64,000 nucleotides of DNA from Paenibacillus sp. FJAT-26967 (GCF_001541095.1 NZ_LMXH01000002.1:119010-183009), one strand, 5' to 3'; shown: positions 33,896-43,395, numbered from the stretch's first letter. Program-made: numbers and translations. The notes: generated by a model from the letters alone, not told the origin.

Positions 33896-34311
33896 ACGCG
33901 CTTCTGGGCTGGTCAGCGGCAGCTGTTTTCGGATTAGCCGGAGGAATCGCGGTAGGAAGCGGCATGGTGGCCTTCCTGTTAGTTCTGGATATCATCCCGC
34001 GGCTCCTGCAGATCAGCAGGGCTATGAACCGGATCCGAAGCTGCGAAATAGCCGTTATAACCGGCTCTCTGACCTTTACTGTGCTCGATTTTATGGATTG
34101 GCATCTATCTGCGCCTCTTTGGTGGACAGGCTTCTTTGGCTTATTCGCGGGAGCTTTTGTCGGCATGCTTTCTGCCGCGTTGACCGAAATCATAAATGTG
34201 CTTCCCGTATTGGCCAAACGGGTGGGAGTTGCTTCGCATATGGTGTGGCTCCTGATGGCTATGATCTTGGGTAAGGTGCTCGGTTCGTTGTTCGAATGGT
34301 TTATTTATTGA
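33892..34311 (+). CDS. spoVAB: Stage V sporulation protein AB
   Basis: This 139-residue protein has four membrane helices and fits SpoVAB (GIAVGSGMVAFLLVLDIIPR, GFFGLFAGAFVGMLSAALTE). It is translationally coupled to spoVAA. The next gene is of SpoVAF type; spoVAC, AD and AE are not here. Confidence 0.88.
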   Translation: MNALLGWSAAAVFGLAGGIAVGSGMVAFLLVLDIIPRLLQISRAMNRIRSCEIAVITGSLTFTVLDFMDWHLSAPLWWTGFFGLFAGAFVGMLSAALTEIINVLPVLAKRVGVASHMVWLLMAMILGKVLGSLFEWFIY

Positions 34312-34332
34312 GGATTGAAGGAGGAAGAACAG

Positions 34333-36219
34333 GTGAAGAAGCTAATGGGCCAGATGATGGACAAAAAACGCGGGAACAAACAATCGGCGGAAACCCGGCA
34401 GCCCGAGGCTCTGCAGATAGATGAAGAGGGGAACTTATTTACAGCTTCGGATAAAATGGTTGAGAGTTCCGAGTCTTCTGATGACAGCAGAACCGATTTT
34501 GGAATCAAGACGATCTTACAGGATAATATCAAGGTGACCGCTTCTGCTCAAGATGAGCAAGACGGGCAGGATGATACGTCCGGTCCAGGCACTGTCTCTG
34601 TCAGCGGCAAAGAGCAAACCGCTTCCAACCAGGAGGAAAGCGGTGTGCCAGCCGATCAACGGCAGAACGCAGCCAGAGCCCCGGAAGACGCACCGGAAGA
34701 TGCGAATCAGGGGCAGGAACCGCAAAATTCAAAGAAAACGGGTCAAAAAAATGACCCGATTCCCTTTAAAATGGAAGCGATTAAAGCCGAATTGGAAAAA
34801 CGGGCTGGATTAGGTACTTCTTTTGACCTTGTTCTTCGCGAAATGGTGTTTGATACGATTCGTACCGGGTTTTTCTATGTCAATGGATTCGCCAAGGATG
34901 ACGTGCTGACGCTTGTACTCGATCGATTATCGACGGTTCATGATGAAGCGATGCGGGCAGCACCCGCCAATGCGCTGATAGAGTATCTCATTCCTCATAT
35001 CCAAGTTGAGCCCTACGAGACGATGGAAGAAGTAATCGGTCAAGTTCTGGCCGGCGGCACGGCTGTATTTATCGAAGGGGAGAAGCAGGCAATCGTTATC
35101 GATGCCAAGCAATTTCCTTCAAGGTCAACGGAAGAACCGGATTTGGAGCGGGTTGTCCGCGGTTCGAGAGACGGCTTCGTAGAGACGCTGATGACGAACG
35201 TAGCGTTAGTGCGAAGACGGATTCGGGATCCGCAGCTTAGGCTGGAAATCACACAGGTAGGTAAGCGCACGAGCACAGATATCTGTATCGCATATATTAA
35301 CGATATAGCGAACAACGATCTCGTGCAGTCTTTGCGGGATAAAATCAAACAAGTCGAGATTGACGGAATTCCCCTGGCTGAGAAGCAGCTGGAAGAAGCC
35401 ATCATGAACAGCAACTGGAACCCTTACCCGAAGGTAAGGTATACGGAGAGGCCGGATGTGGCATCGGCTCATCTGCTCGAAGGGCATGCCATTGTTATGG
35501 CGGATACGTCGCCGAGCGTCATGATCATGCCGACGACCTTCTTTCATCACGTGCAGCATGCGGAAGAGTACCGCCAGCTTCCCATTATCGGCAGTTATCT
35601 CAGATGGGTGAGATTCATGGGGATGCTGGCTTCGATTTTCCTGCTTCCACTCTGGTATTTGCTGGTGCTGGAGCCTTCCTTAAAACCGGCTGGGCTTGAA
35701 TTTATCGGACCTCAGGAGCTTGGACAAATTCCAATCCTGATTCAATTCCTGCTTGCGGAGCTGGGGATTGACCTCATGAGAATGGCCTCCGTGCATACTC
35801 CGACACCGCTCTCGGTAGCCATGGGCCTGGTGGCCGCAATCTTGATCGGGGATATTGCGGTTAAGACAGGCTTATTCACCAACGAGATCATTTTCTACAT
35901 TTCAATAGCAACGATCGGTATGTTCGCCACGCCGAGCTATGAGCTCAGTCTGGCTAACCGGATTGTGCGGCTTCTGCTGCTTTTTGCGGTAGCTATCTTC
36001 AAGGTGCCGGGCTTCGTAGGTTTGTGTACCCTGTGGATGATTTTCTTATGTGCGCAGCGTTCCTACAACGCGCCTTACATGTGGCCGTTTATTCCCTTTA
36101 ACGGGAAAGGGCTGCTCAACATTGTGTTCCGGCTTCCGGTGCTTAAGCATAAGACCCGGCTCAGTATTACAAGAGCCAAAGATGTCACGCGCCAGCCGCC
36201 TGATAAAAGCCCGGCGTGA
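34333..36219 (+). CDS. spoVAF: GerA-family spore germination protein, SpoVAF type, with long N-terminal extension
   Basis: This 628-residue protein has a GerA/SpoVAF core starting near residue 145 (KAELEKRAGLGTSFD) and about five membrane helices in the C-terminal part (LGIDLMRMASVHTPTPLSVA, FATPSYELSLANRIVR). The first 140 residues are hydrophilic, Asp/Glu/Gln/Ser-rich and look disordered; SpoVAF proteins are usually near 490 residues. GTG 34333 lies eight bases after AAGGAGG; TTG 34315 is in frame but overlaps that site. Position behind spoVAB supports SpoVAF. Confidence 0.87.
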   Translation: MKKLMGQMMDKKRGNKQSAETRQPEALQIDEEGNLFTASDKMVESSESSDDSRTDFGIKTILQDNIKVTASAQDEQDGQDDTSGPGTVSVSGKEQTASNQEESGVPADQRQNAARAPEDAPEDANQGQEPQNSKKTGQKNDPIPFKMEAIKAELEKRAGLGTSFDLVLREMVFDTIRTGFFYVNGFAKDDVLTLVLDRLSTVHDEAMRAAPANALIEYLIPHIQVEPYETMEEVIGQVLAGGTAVFIEGEKQAIVIDAKQFPSRSTEEPDLERVVRGSRDGFVETLMTNVALVRRRIRDPQLRLEITQVGKRTSTDICIAYINDIANNDLVQSLRDKIKQVEIDGIPLAEKQLEEAIMNSNWNPYPKVRYTERPDVASAHLLEGHAIVMADTSPSVMIMPTTFFHHVQHAEEYRQLPIIGSYLRWVRFMGMLASIFLLPLWYLLVLEPSLKPAGLEFIGPQELGQIPILIQFLLAELGIDLMRMASVHTPTPLSVAMGLVAAILIGDIAVKTGLFTNEIIFYISIATIGMFATPSYELSLANRIVRLLLLFAVAIFKVPGFVGLCTLWMIFLCAQRSYNAPYMWPFIPFNGKGLLNIVFRLPVLKHKTRLSITRAKDVTRQPPDKSPA

Positions 36220-36348
36220 CCGCTTTATGTTCTCCGTAAAAAGTTGTGTTGTCAGCCCGGTGACATTATGATACTTTAATTAATAATGTAACGGAGAGCT
36301 ATGCGGAGAAACGTAGAGGATAACGGTGACGAAGAGGGGAAACTGACG

Positions 36349-37680
36349 ATGTATCTTCATGGAACTAGCAAAATTAACGATAAAGGGCACCTGGAAATAG
36401 GCGGTGTCGATTCCACCGAGCTTGTTCAGCGTTATGGAACGCCGCTGTATGTCATGGATGAGGCGCTTGTGCGCAGACGCTGCCGCGAGTTTGTCGATGC
36501 TTTCCAGGCAACGGGTTTGAAATTTCAGGTAGCTTACGCAAGCAAAGCACTCTGTGTCATGGCCATGTGCCGTATTGTGGAACAAGAGGGGCTCTCTCTG
36601 GACGTGGTTTCCGATGGGGAGCTGTACACAGCCCTTCAGGCAGGATTCCCGCCGGAACGCATTCATTTCCACGGCAACAACAAAACGCCTATGGAAATTG
36701 AGATGGCGCTCGATGCCGGAATCGGCTGTTTCGTAGTCGATAATTTGACGGAGCTTCGCCTTTTGAACGCCATTGCCGGAGAGAAAGGAAAGCGTGTTCC
36801 TATTCTATTGAGAATAACGCCGGGTGTAGAAGCTCATACGCATGAGTATATTTCGACGGGCCAGATCGATTCGAAGTTCGGATTTGATCTGGGCAACGGT
36901 GCGGCTTTTGAAGCGGTGCGCGAAGCGTCCCAGTCTGCTCATGTACGGCTTCTCGGTATCCATTCCCATATTGGATCACAGATTTTTGAGGTGGAGGGTT
37001 TCTCGCTTGCCGCTGAGAAAATGGCATCCTTCGCCTCCCGTGTAAGGGATGAGCTCCAAATCGTATTCCCGGTAATTAACCTGGGAGGCGGATTCGGCAT
37101 ACGTTATGTGGAAGGCGACACCCCGCTTCCCATGTCGACTTACGTGGAAGCGATCTCTGAAGCTGTCAAGACACAGTTCCATGCGGTTTCCTATCCGATG
37201 CCGGAAATTTGGATTGAGCCGGGCCGCAGTATTGTAGGCGATGCGGGTACAACTTTGTATACGGTCGGAACAAGCAAAGACATTCCGGGCGTACGCAAAT
37301 ACGTGTCGGTAGACGGAGGAATGACTGACAATCCCCGTCCGGCCTTATACCAATCCGAATACGAGGCTATGCTTGCCAACCGGGCTAATGATGCGGCGGA
37401 TGAGCTGGTATCCATTGCAGGCAAGTGCTGTGAAAGCGGCGATATGCTGATATGGGATGTGCAGCTGCCTGTCGTGAACAGCGGTGACATTCTTGCTGTA
37501 GCCAGCACGGGCGCTTATAACTATGCGATGGCCAGCAATTATAACCGTATCCGCAGACCGGCTCTGGTTTTCGTGAAGGACGGGGAATCCGATCTGGCTG
37601 TCAAGAGGGAGACGCATGACGATCTTGTCCGTAATGACGTAGTGCCTGAGCGGATGAAGCAGAAAGAAACAGCCCGGTAA
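36349..37680 (+). CDS. lysA: Diaminopimelate decarboxylase
   Basis: This 443-residue PLP enzyme makes lysine from meso-diaminopimelate. The PLP lysine is in VAYASKALCVMAM, the phosphate-binding glycines in NLGGGFGIRY and the dimer-interface active-site Cys in GKCCESGDML. ATG 36349 gives MYLHGTSKINDKGHLEIGG, the family start, after GAGGGG. An upstream in-frame ATG 36301 is less likely. No lysine riboswitch is seen in the 130 bases upstream. Confidence 0.93.
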   Translation: MYLHGTSKINDKGHLEIGGVDSTELVQRYGTPLYVMDEALVRRRCREFVDAFQATGLKFQVAYASKALCVMAMCRIVEQEGLSLDVVSDGELYTALQAGFPPERIHFHGNNKTPMEIEMALDAGIGCFVVDNLTELRLLNAIAGEKGKRVPILLRITPGVEAHTHEYISTGQIDSKFGFDLGNGAAFEAVREASQSAHVRLLGIHSHIGSQIFEVEGFSLAAEKMASFASRVRDELQIVFPVINLGGGFGIRYVEGDTPLPMSTYVEAISEAVKTQFHAVSYPMPEIWIEPGRSIVGDAGTTLYTVGTSKDIPGVRKYVSVDGGMTDNPRPALYQSEYEAMLANRANDAADELVSIAGKCCESGDMLIWDVQLPVVNSGDILAVASTGAYNYAMASNYNRIRRPALVFVKDGESDLAVKRETHDDLVRNDVVPERMKQKETAR

Positions 37681-37751
37681 CAGACCTTCAATCCGTTTGA
37701 GGTTTCGTTTATTCCGTTCAATTAGATGCGTATGCGGATAAATAGAAGCAG

Positions 37752-37783
37752 GAAAGAACCGGAGGCGATCCGGTTCTTTCTTA
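37752..37783 (+). terminator. Intrinsic terminator of lysA
   Basis: Perfect 11-base arms GAAAGAACCGG (37752-37762) and CCGGTTCTTTC (37770-37780), followed by TTA. Confidence 0.85.
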
Positions 37784-37946
37784 TATAGGGAAAGAACGGG
37801 AAACAAAGAAGAGAAATTCAAAAAGGCTGCTTTTTTTTCCTTATTTGTGCATGCAGATGATTTGGAGTACAATGTAAAGGATTGCTTGTTCAATCTTAAT
37901 TACCGCAATCTAGGCAGGAACCTATACATAAAGGAGAGTGTTTCAC

Positions 37947-38378
37947 ATGGCAAAACAAGCGAAAATCACGATGGCAGGCGGCGGAGAAGTTGTGATCGAC
38001 CTGTTTGAGAAGGATGCTCCGAACACGGTAGCGAACTTCGAGAAACTGGCTCAGTCCGGCTTTTACAATGGCCTGAATTTTCACCGCGTAATTCCGGGCT
38101 TCGTAGCTCAAGGCGGCTGCCCGAACGGTAGTGGTACCGGCGGTCCAGGCTACACGATCGATTGCGAAATCAACCCGAACAAACATGAGCGCGGTACCCT
38201 TGCGATGGCACATGCAGGCCGCAATACAGGTGGCAGCCAATTCTACATTTGCTACCAGCCGCAGCCTCACCTGGACGGTCAACATACCGTTTTCGGTAAA
38301 GTCGTCAAAGGCATGGAGTATGTAGATGCTTTCAAGGGACGCGACGTTATGGAGAAAGTTGAAATTGTAGAAGCTTAA
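37947..38378 (+). CDS. ppiB: Peptidyl-prolyl cis-trans isomerase (cyclophilin type)
   Basis: This 143-residue cytosolic cyclophilin has [20 protein letters not shown], with the catalytic Arg, and [23 protein letters not shown] 37947 lies nine bases after AAGGAG; GTG 37938 is too close to it. Position after lysA matches B. subtilis ppiB. Confidence 0.94.
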   Translation: MAKQAKITMAGGGEVVIDLFEKDAPNTVANFEKLAQSGFYNGLNFHRVIPGFVAQGGCPNGSGTGGPGYTIDCEINPNKHERGTLAMAHAGRNTGGSQFYICYQPQPHLDGQHTVFGKVVKGMEYVDAFKGRDVMEKVEIVEA

Positions 38379-38439
38379 TAAACTTCTTCAGCGGCTGGAG
38401 TTAAGTTTCCAGTCTGGCTGCGGGCAGCTTTTTCCCGAC

Positions 38440-38489
38440 AAAGCCCTGTTTTCGCGCATATATGATGTGCGAAAACAGGGCTTTTTTTT
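38440..38489 (+). terminator. Strong intrinsic terminator of ppiB
   Basis: Perfect 16-base arms AAAGCCCTGTTTTCGC (38440-38455) and GCGAAAACAGGGCTTT (38469-38484), followed by a run of T. Confidence 0.95.
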
Positions 38490-38529
38490 CGTCTGGAAAT
38501 GGCGATAGGAGAGGAAGCTAGAGAATCGG

Positions 38530-38802
38530 TCAGGGCTGCTGATCACGGTTCGCTCGTCTGTTATTATGTCTGGAAACAACGACTAAACAGCCTGGCTGCG
38601 TTAATTCTGCTTGGATAACTTCTGAGAGCGAGTTAACTCCCGTCTGATCAAGAAGCATCCAGAGCTCTGCTTTGGTAATCCCGGCTGTGTACAGGTTGAG
38701 CGGGAACACGTGCCCATAGGAAATGAGGGGAAAAGGATACTTGGGAGCCGCTTTATCCGGGACGGAGAGGGCAGTCGTTCTCAGGTCTGGGGGTTCGGAC
38801 AT
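38530..38802 (-). CDS. Hypothetical protein (90 residues)
   Basis: This 90-residue soluble protein has no recognised domain. A central YPFPLISYGHVFPLNLYTAG is followed by a helix KAELWMLLDQTGVNSLSEVI and a basic tail. AAAGGA lies nine to ten bases before the ATG. It is convergent with ppiB and transcribed away from the riboflavin promoter. Confidence 0.55.
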   Translation of the reverse strand: MSEPPDLRTTALSVPDKAAPKYPFPLISYGHVFPLNLYTAGITKAELWMLLDQTGVNSLSEVIQAELTQPGCLVVVSRHNNRRANRDQQP

Positions 38803-38830
38803 ATAAGAGTTCCTTTCTTAATCGGTACCG

Positions 38831-38866
38831 CTCATGCTTTTCGGTGTACTCATGCTGATCGGAGTA
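38831..38866 (+). repeat. 18-base tandem repeat, about 2.5 copies
   Basis: CTCATGCTTTTCGGTGTA and CTCATGCTGATCGGAGTA are adjacent 18-base units. A third partial copy starts CTCATGC at 38867 and a remnant precedes the first. It lies in the gap upstream of the riboflavin promoter. Confidence 0.6.
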
Positions 38867-38960
38867 CTCATGCATGATCATCCGTGCTATCACCATATCC
38901 CGGATAGGCGGCTTTTATACGTAAGGAACTTATATCCGACTAATTTTGTTGTATATAAAC

Positions 38961-38989
38961 TTGATTTTTTAAAGGCACAATGGTACTAT
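38961..38989 (+). promoter_or_regulatory. Sigma-A promoter of the riboflavin operon leader
   Basis: -35 TTGATT (38961-38966), 17-base spacer, -10 TACTAT (38984-38989). Transcription would begin about 25 bases before the FMN aptamer. Confidence 0.65.
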
Positions 38990-39021
38990 TCATTCAAACC
39001 AATTACAATCGCATAATTGAG

Positions 39022-39204
39022 TTATCCTTCGGGGCAGGGTGAAATTCCCTACCGGCGGTGTTGCAGCAGTACCGGATTACCGGACTGCGGCTTAGTCCGT
39101 GACCCGGAATCTGTTTATCCAGCGTACCAACGCAAGATCTTCAGGCTCCGGCTGACTTGGTGAGAGTCCGAGACCGACAGTTACAGTCTGGATGGGAGAA
39201 GGAG
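39022..39204 (+). promoter_or_regulatory. FMN riboswitch (RFN element)
   Basis: The conserved FMN aptamer core is seen: CTTCGGGGCAGGGTGAAATT at the 5' end, ACCGGCGGTG, then TTGGTGAGAGTCCGAGACCG and ACAGTCTGGATGGGAGAAGG at the 3' end. P1 closes between CCTTC and GAAGG. It should sense FMN and repress ribD-ribE-ribBA-ribH. The distance to ribD is unusually long (about 600 bases). Confidence 0.95.
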
Positions 39205-39702
39205 AAGAAAAGAATCTGTGTACGAATGTTTAAACGTACCTTTCTTAACCTATTATCTTAGATACGGGAGCGGATGGAAGGCAGTCGTCATTTTTTTGGT
39301 ATTATTAAACAAATTATGGAATGGCTGTTTGAGTCTTGCTTTTGCAATGGGAGAATAGGAAATGAAATGTTCCAGGAACCTTTCCTTGTATGTAATATAA
39401 GGACGGGGATTCCTTTGTTTGCTGACGCTAGAAGACAGTTATTCCGGTTTGATCCCTGTATGTGCGGTATGGTGCAGCACATGCATCAATTTCTCTGGAG
39501 GCTGATCTTTCTGACTGTACCGGCAATTAAAGAAAATCCTGAACAGGTGCGCAAAGTCTCAGGCGGATAATGAGCTCCGCCGCTGCTGTTTAGTTGTAAC
39601 GTAAGGACTGCTTTCGTGCAGACCTTTCTTCTACTGCGCAGTTTGACTGTAAACTTAGTAAACAGCTGATCTTTATTCTTTGTCGACTTTCATCTTACAA
39701 CG
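39205..39702 (+). other. Long spacer between the FMN aptamer and the ribD terminator
   Basis: About 500 AT-leaning bases hold two small hairpins: GTACG/CGTAC at 39220-39239, followed by CTTTCTT, and AAGGACTGC/GCAGACCTT at 39603-39626, followed by TCTTCT. A 98-codon frame (39274-39570) has no good ribosome site and no family resemblance, so I do not call it. The spacer may be a decayed gene within the leader. Confidence 0.45.
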
Positions 39703-39733
39703 ACCCCCGTTCATTGGAACCGGGGGTTTTTTT
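39703..39733 (+). terminator. Terminator in the ribD leader
   Basis: ACCCCCG (39703-39709) pairs with CGGGGGT (39721-39727), followed by a T-run. It lies 72 bases before the preferred ribD start and is the likely regulatory terminator for the riboswitch. Confidence 0.85.
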
Positions 39734-39804
39734 GATGTTTTAGCGATAATAGCACGACGGGTTGTTACGGATTTAAATTTCAGCGGATGAGGAGCGACCA
39801 AACC

Positions 39805-40947
39805 ATGCTTCAGCCTTTGCAGGATGAAACTTATATGCGTCTTGCGCTCCAGATGGCGCAAAGCGCTCAAGGCCAGACCGGGGTAAATCCGGTCGTGGGC
39901 TGTGTGCTTGTCAAAGACGGCCGCATCGTAGGCATGGGTGCGCATCTGAGGCGGGGCGAAGGCCACGCCGAAGTGCTTGCGCTGCAGATGGCCGGTGCAG
40001 AAGCGGCCGGAGCCACCGCGTATGTCACGCTGGAGCCGTGCAGCCATTACGGGCGCACGCCTCCATGCAGCGACCGGCTCATCCGCAGCGGGGTGCGCCG
40101 CGTCGTCGTAGCCTCGGTGGACCCGAACCCGCTCGTTGCGGGTTCCGGCATCGCGAGGCTGAAGTGCAGCGGCGTCCGGGTGGATGCCGGCCTGCTCGCA
40201 GAAGAGGCGAACGCCATGAACGAGGCGTTCAATAAATTCATCGTGACCCGGCTGCCTTTTGTCACGATGAAGAACGCGAGCACGCTCGACGGCAAAATTG
40301 CTGCCCGCACAGGCGACAGCAAATGGATTACCGGCGCCCCGGCGCGCGAGCTCGTACACACGATGCGGCACCGGCATGCCGCCATCATGGTCGGCATCGG
40401 CACAGTGCTTGCCGATGATCCGGAGCTGACCACCCGGCTGGCCGTACCGGCGCTCCACCCGCTGCGGGTCGTCGTCGACTCGCAGCTGAGGACGCCGCTG
40501 TCCGCGCGGGTGCTGCCGGCGGGTCAGGATGAGGGGTCTACGCTCATCCTGACCACCGCAGGCGCCCCGGCTTCAAGACGCGAAGCGCTTGAAGCGCAGG
40601 GCGCCAAGGTGCTGACGTGCGGCAGCGGACCGCACGTCGATCTCCCGCTCGCGATGAGGCTGCTCGGCGAGATGGAAGTCCCCTCCGTCCTGCTGGAGGG
40701 CGGAGGACGGCTCAGCGGGGCGATGCTGGAGAACCGGCTTGTGGACAAGGCGGTCCTCTTCTTCGCCCCGAAGTGGATCGGCGGCGGGGCACAGGCACCC
40801 GACAACGTCTCATTCGGCGGCTTCGGCCGGATGAGTGAGGCGATCCGGCTGGCCGGAATGACGGTTCAAACGGTCGGCGACGATGTCTGTCTGACCGGTT
40901 ATCCGCAGTACGCCGAAGAGGAGGCTTCATCATGTTTACCGGAATAA
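39805..40947 (+). CDS. ribD: Bifunctional riboflavin deaminase/reductase RibD
   Basis: This 380-residue protein catalyses two early riboflavin steps. The N-terminal zinc deaminase domain shows GHAEVLALQ and LEPCSHYGRTPPCSD. The C-terminal reductase domain shows TLDGKIAARTGDSKWIT and LLEGGGRLSGAML. ATG 39805 follows GAGGAG by ten bases; ATG 39787 is an alternative with no clear ribosome site. The gene is very GC-rich (45 of 60 bases from 40441). It overlaps ribE by 16 bases. Confidence 0.93.
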   Translation: MLQPLQDETYMRLALQMAQSAQGQTGVNPVVGCVLVKDGRIVGMGAHLRRGEGHAEVLALQMAGAEAAGATAYVTLEPCSHYGRTPPCSDRLIRSGVRRVVVASVDPNPLVAGSGIARLKCSGVRVDAGLLAEEANAMNEAFNKFIVTRLPFVTMKNASTLDGKIAARTGDSKWITGAPARELVHTMRHRHAAIMVGIGTVLADDPELTTRLAVPALHPLRVVVDSQLRTPLSARVLPAGQDEGSTLILTTAGAPASRREALEAQGAKVLTCGSGPHVDLPLAMRLLGEMEVPSVLLEGGGRLSGAMLENRLVDKAVLFFAPKWIGGGAQAPDNVSFGGFGRMSEAIRLAGMTVQTVGDDVCLTGYPQYAEEEASSCLPE

Positions 40948-41600
40948 TCGAAGAAATCGGCGTGATGCGCCGGATACACAAACAAGGTCAGGCCATGGTG
41001 CTGACGATCGGTGCCTCTCTTGTTCTCGAAGATGTCAAATTGGGTGACAGCATTGCCGTTAATGGTGTCTGTTTGACGGTGATCGCCTACGATAAACACA
41101 CATTTGCCGTAGACGTGATGCCCGAGACCTACCGTAAGACGAACCTGAACGGGCTTCAGACAGGAGCCCGCGTTAATCTGGAGAGGGCCATGCCGGCAAG
41201 TGGCAGGTTCGGAGGGCACATCGTGCAGGGGCATGTCGATAGTACAGCCGCTATTCGTACGCGGACTCCTGAAGAGAACGCGGTTGTCTATCGTTTGCAG
41301 CCGGCCAATCCGGATGTGCTGCGCTATATGATACCAGGCGGTTCAATTACGATTGACGGGATTTCACTGACTCTGGTAGATGTAACGGAGCAGACCTTCG
41401 CGGTCTCCATTATCCCCCACACGCTGGCTCAGACCGTCCTGCAGGATAAGCATCCGGGGGACACGGTAAACATGGAATGTGATGTGCTGGGGAAATATAT
41501 TGAAAAACTTCTGCAGCCTTCGGCAGCAAAAGGAGCTGGCTCCGCCGCTTCACGGGGCGGACTAACGAAAAACTTTTTAGCCGAGAACGGCTTTTTCTGA
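40932..41600 (+). CDS. ribE: Riboflavin synthase, alpha chain type
   Basis: This 222-residue enzyme dismutates lumazine to riboflavin. It starts with the diagnostic [10 protein letters not shown] and contains two lumazine-binding repeats (about residues 1-97 and 98-195), the second opening [13 protein letters not shown]. It is coupled to ribD by overlap. It is often called ribC in B. subtilis literature. Confidence 0.93.
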   Translation: MFTGIIEEIGVMRRIHKQGQAMVLTIGASLVLEDVKLGDSIAVNGVCLTVIAYDKHTFAVDVMPETYRKTNLNGLQTGARVNLERAMPASGRFGGHIVQGHVDSTAAIRTRTPEENAVVYRLQPANPDVLRYMIPGGSITIDGISLTLVDVTEQTFAVSIIPHTLAQTVLQDKHPGDTVNMECDVLGKYIEKLLQPSAAKGAGSAASRGGLTKNFLAENGFF

Positions 41601-41625
41601 CTCAAGAAACAAAGGAGGGATAAGT

Positions 41626-42849
41626 ATGGCTGAGAGAGAAACCTACACATTTCATTCGATAGAGGAAGCTGTTCAAGATCTGGCCGCGGGGAAAGTTATT
41701 ATCGTCGTAGACGATGAAGACCGCGAGAACGAGGGCGATTTCATTGCCCTTGCGGATAAAGCGACCCCCGAAGTCATTAACTTCATGATCAGAGAAGGTA
41801 GGGGCCTCGTGTGTACTCCGTTAACCGAAGAACGCGCCGGGGAGCTGGACCTGCCCCCGATGGTCTCCCGCAATACGGATTATCACGGGACTGCCTTTAC
41901 GGTTTCAATCGATCATGCGGATACCACAACGGGTATATCGGCTTATGAACGTTCGCGTACCGTGCAGGCGCTTATTGATCCGGCTGCAAAGCCTCTGCAA
42001 TTCCGTCGACCCGGTCATGTTTTTCCGCTTATCGCCAAGAAGGGCGGCGTGCTGCGGCGTGCAGGTCATACGGAAGCGGCGGTTGATCTCGCCCGTATGT
42101 GCGGCTCTTACCCGGCTGCTGTTATCTGTGAGGTGATTAAAGAAGACGGTACGATGGCGCGGGTGCCGGATCTGATGGAAGTGGCCCGGATTCATGATCT
42201 CAAAATTATCACCATCAAGGATCTGATCCGGTACCGCAACGAGCAGGAGAAGCTTGTCCAGAGGGAAGTGGAAGCTAATTTGCCAACAGACTTCGGTACT
42301 TTCCGGGCAATTGCCTATACAAACCAGATTGATCAGAAGGAACATGTGGCTTTGGTCAAAGGTAAAATAGACCCTTCTGTCCCTGTTCTGGTGCGAGTGC
42401 ACTCCGAGTGTCTGACTGGCGACGTGTTTCATTCCCACCGGTGTGACTGCGGCCCTCAGCTTGCTTCGGCGCTGCAGCAGATCAATGAGGCAGGGGCCGG
42501 TATCCTTCTTTATATGCGCCAGGAAGGCCGAGGCATTGGTCTCATTAATAAACTGAAAGCTTATGTTCTTCAGGAAGAAGGTCTGGATACCGTCCAAGCC
42601 AATGAAAAACTTGGTTTTGCGCCGGATTTGAGGGAATATGGCGTGGGTGCGCAAATATTGAAAGACCTCGGTGTCCGTCAAATGCGCCTATTGACCAACA
42701 ACCCGCGTAAAATTACCGGTCTGGAAGGATATGGACTCGAAGTTGTTGAGCGGGTTCAGATTCAGCTGCCCCACAACGAAGATAATGCCCGCTATTTGCA
42801 TACCAAGCAGGAAAAATTAGGGCATTTGCTCCGGTTTGATCCGAGCTGA
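41626..42849 (+). CDS. ribBA: Bifunctional DHBP synthase / GTP cyclohydrolase II RibBA
   Basis: The first 200 residues are 3,4-dihydroxy-2-butanone 4-phosphate synthase ([30 protein letters not shown]-like region). The second half is GTP cyclohydrolase II, with the zinc Cys cluster in [20 protein letters not shown] and the catalytic [13 protein letters not shown]. Length of 407 residues is normal. It supplies both riboflavin precursors. RBS AAGGAGGG. Confidence 0.95.
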   Translation: MAERETYTFHSIEEAVQDLAAGKVIIVVDDEDRENEGDFIALADKATPEVINFMIREGRGLVCTPLTEERAGELDLPPMVSRNTDYHGTAFTVSIDHADTTTGISAYERSRTVQALIDPAAKPLQFRRPGHVFPLIAKKGGVLRRAGHTEAAVDLARMCGSYPAAVICEVIKEDGTMARVPDLMEVARIHDLKIITIKDLIRYRNEQEKLVQREVEANLPTDFGTFRAIAYTNQIDQKEHVALVKGKIDPSVPVLVRVHSECLTGDVFHSHRCDCGPQLASALQQINEAGAGILLYMRQEGRGIGLINKLKAYVLQEEGLDTVQANEKLGFAPDLREYGVGAQILKDLGVRQMRLLTNNPRKITGLEGYGLEVVERVQIQLPHNEDNARYLHTKQEKLGHLLRFDPS

Positions 42850-42924
42850 TTTCTGTTTTCGCAAAATATCTCTTTTTATATGGAAGATAGGTTTGTATAC
42901 TAGAAGATGAAGGAGTAGGTACAC

Positions 42925-43395
42925 ATGGTCAAGAATTATGAAGGTAACCTCATTTCGCAAGGATTAAAATATGGGATTGTTGTAGGTCGTTTTAACGAGT
43001 TTATTACATCCAAACTGCTGGCGGGAGCGCTTGATGCCCTGCAGCGTCATGGAGTTGAGGAAACTGAAATTGAAGTGGCTTGGGTACCTGGAGCATTTGA
43101 AATTCCTTTGATCGCTCAGAAAATGGCTGAAGCCGGAAAGTACGATGCGGTGATTACACTTGGAACGGTCATTCGCGGTTCGACTCCGCATTTTGATTAT
43201 GTTTGCAATGAAGCAGCGAAGGGTGTGTCGGCTGTTTCACTTAAGACGGGGGTTCCTACGATTTTCGGCGTTCTGACTACCGACTCTATTGAGCAGGCTA
43301 TCGAACGAGCAGGAACTAAAGCGGGTAACAAGGGCTGGGACGCTGCTGTTACCGCCATTGAAATGGCAAATCTGACGAAGCAGTTGAAGGGTTAA
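42925..43395 (+). CDS. ribH: 6,7-dimethyl-8-ribityllumazine synthase
   Basis: This 156-residue enzyme makes lumazine and forms an icosahedral shell in related bacteria. The substrate-binding [23 protein letters not shown], the catalytic His in [12 protein letters not shown] and [16 protein letters not shown] are all present. It is the last gene of the rib operon. The DNA is AT-rich (21 G+C of 60 from 42961), unlike ribD. Confidence 0.94.
   Translation: MVKNYEGNLISQGLKYGIVVGRFNEFITSKLLAGALDALQRHGVEETEIEVAWVPGAFEIPLIAQKMAEAGKYDAVITLGTVIRGSTPHFDYVCNEAAKGVSAVSLKTGVPTIFGVLTTDSIEQAIERAGTKAGNKGWDAAVTAIEMANLTKQLKG

Noticed and set aside
38834-39016. 60-codon frame starting MLFGVLMLIGVLM
   Set aside because: It is created by 18-base tandem repeats, has no ribosome site and runs into the rib promoter.
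39274-39570. 98-codon frame in the ribD leader as a gene
   Set aside because: There is no proper ribosome site, no family resemblance, and it lies inside the riboswitch leader. It could be a relic but is not supported as coding.
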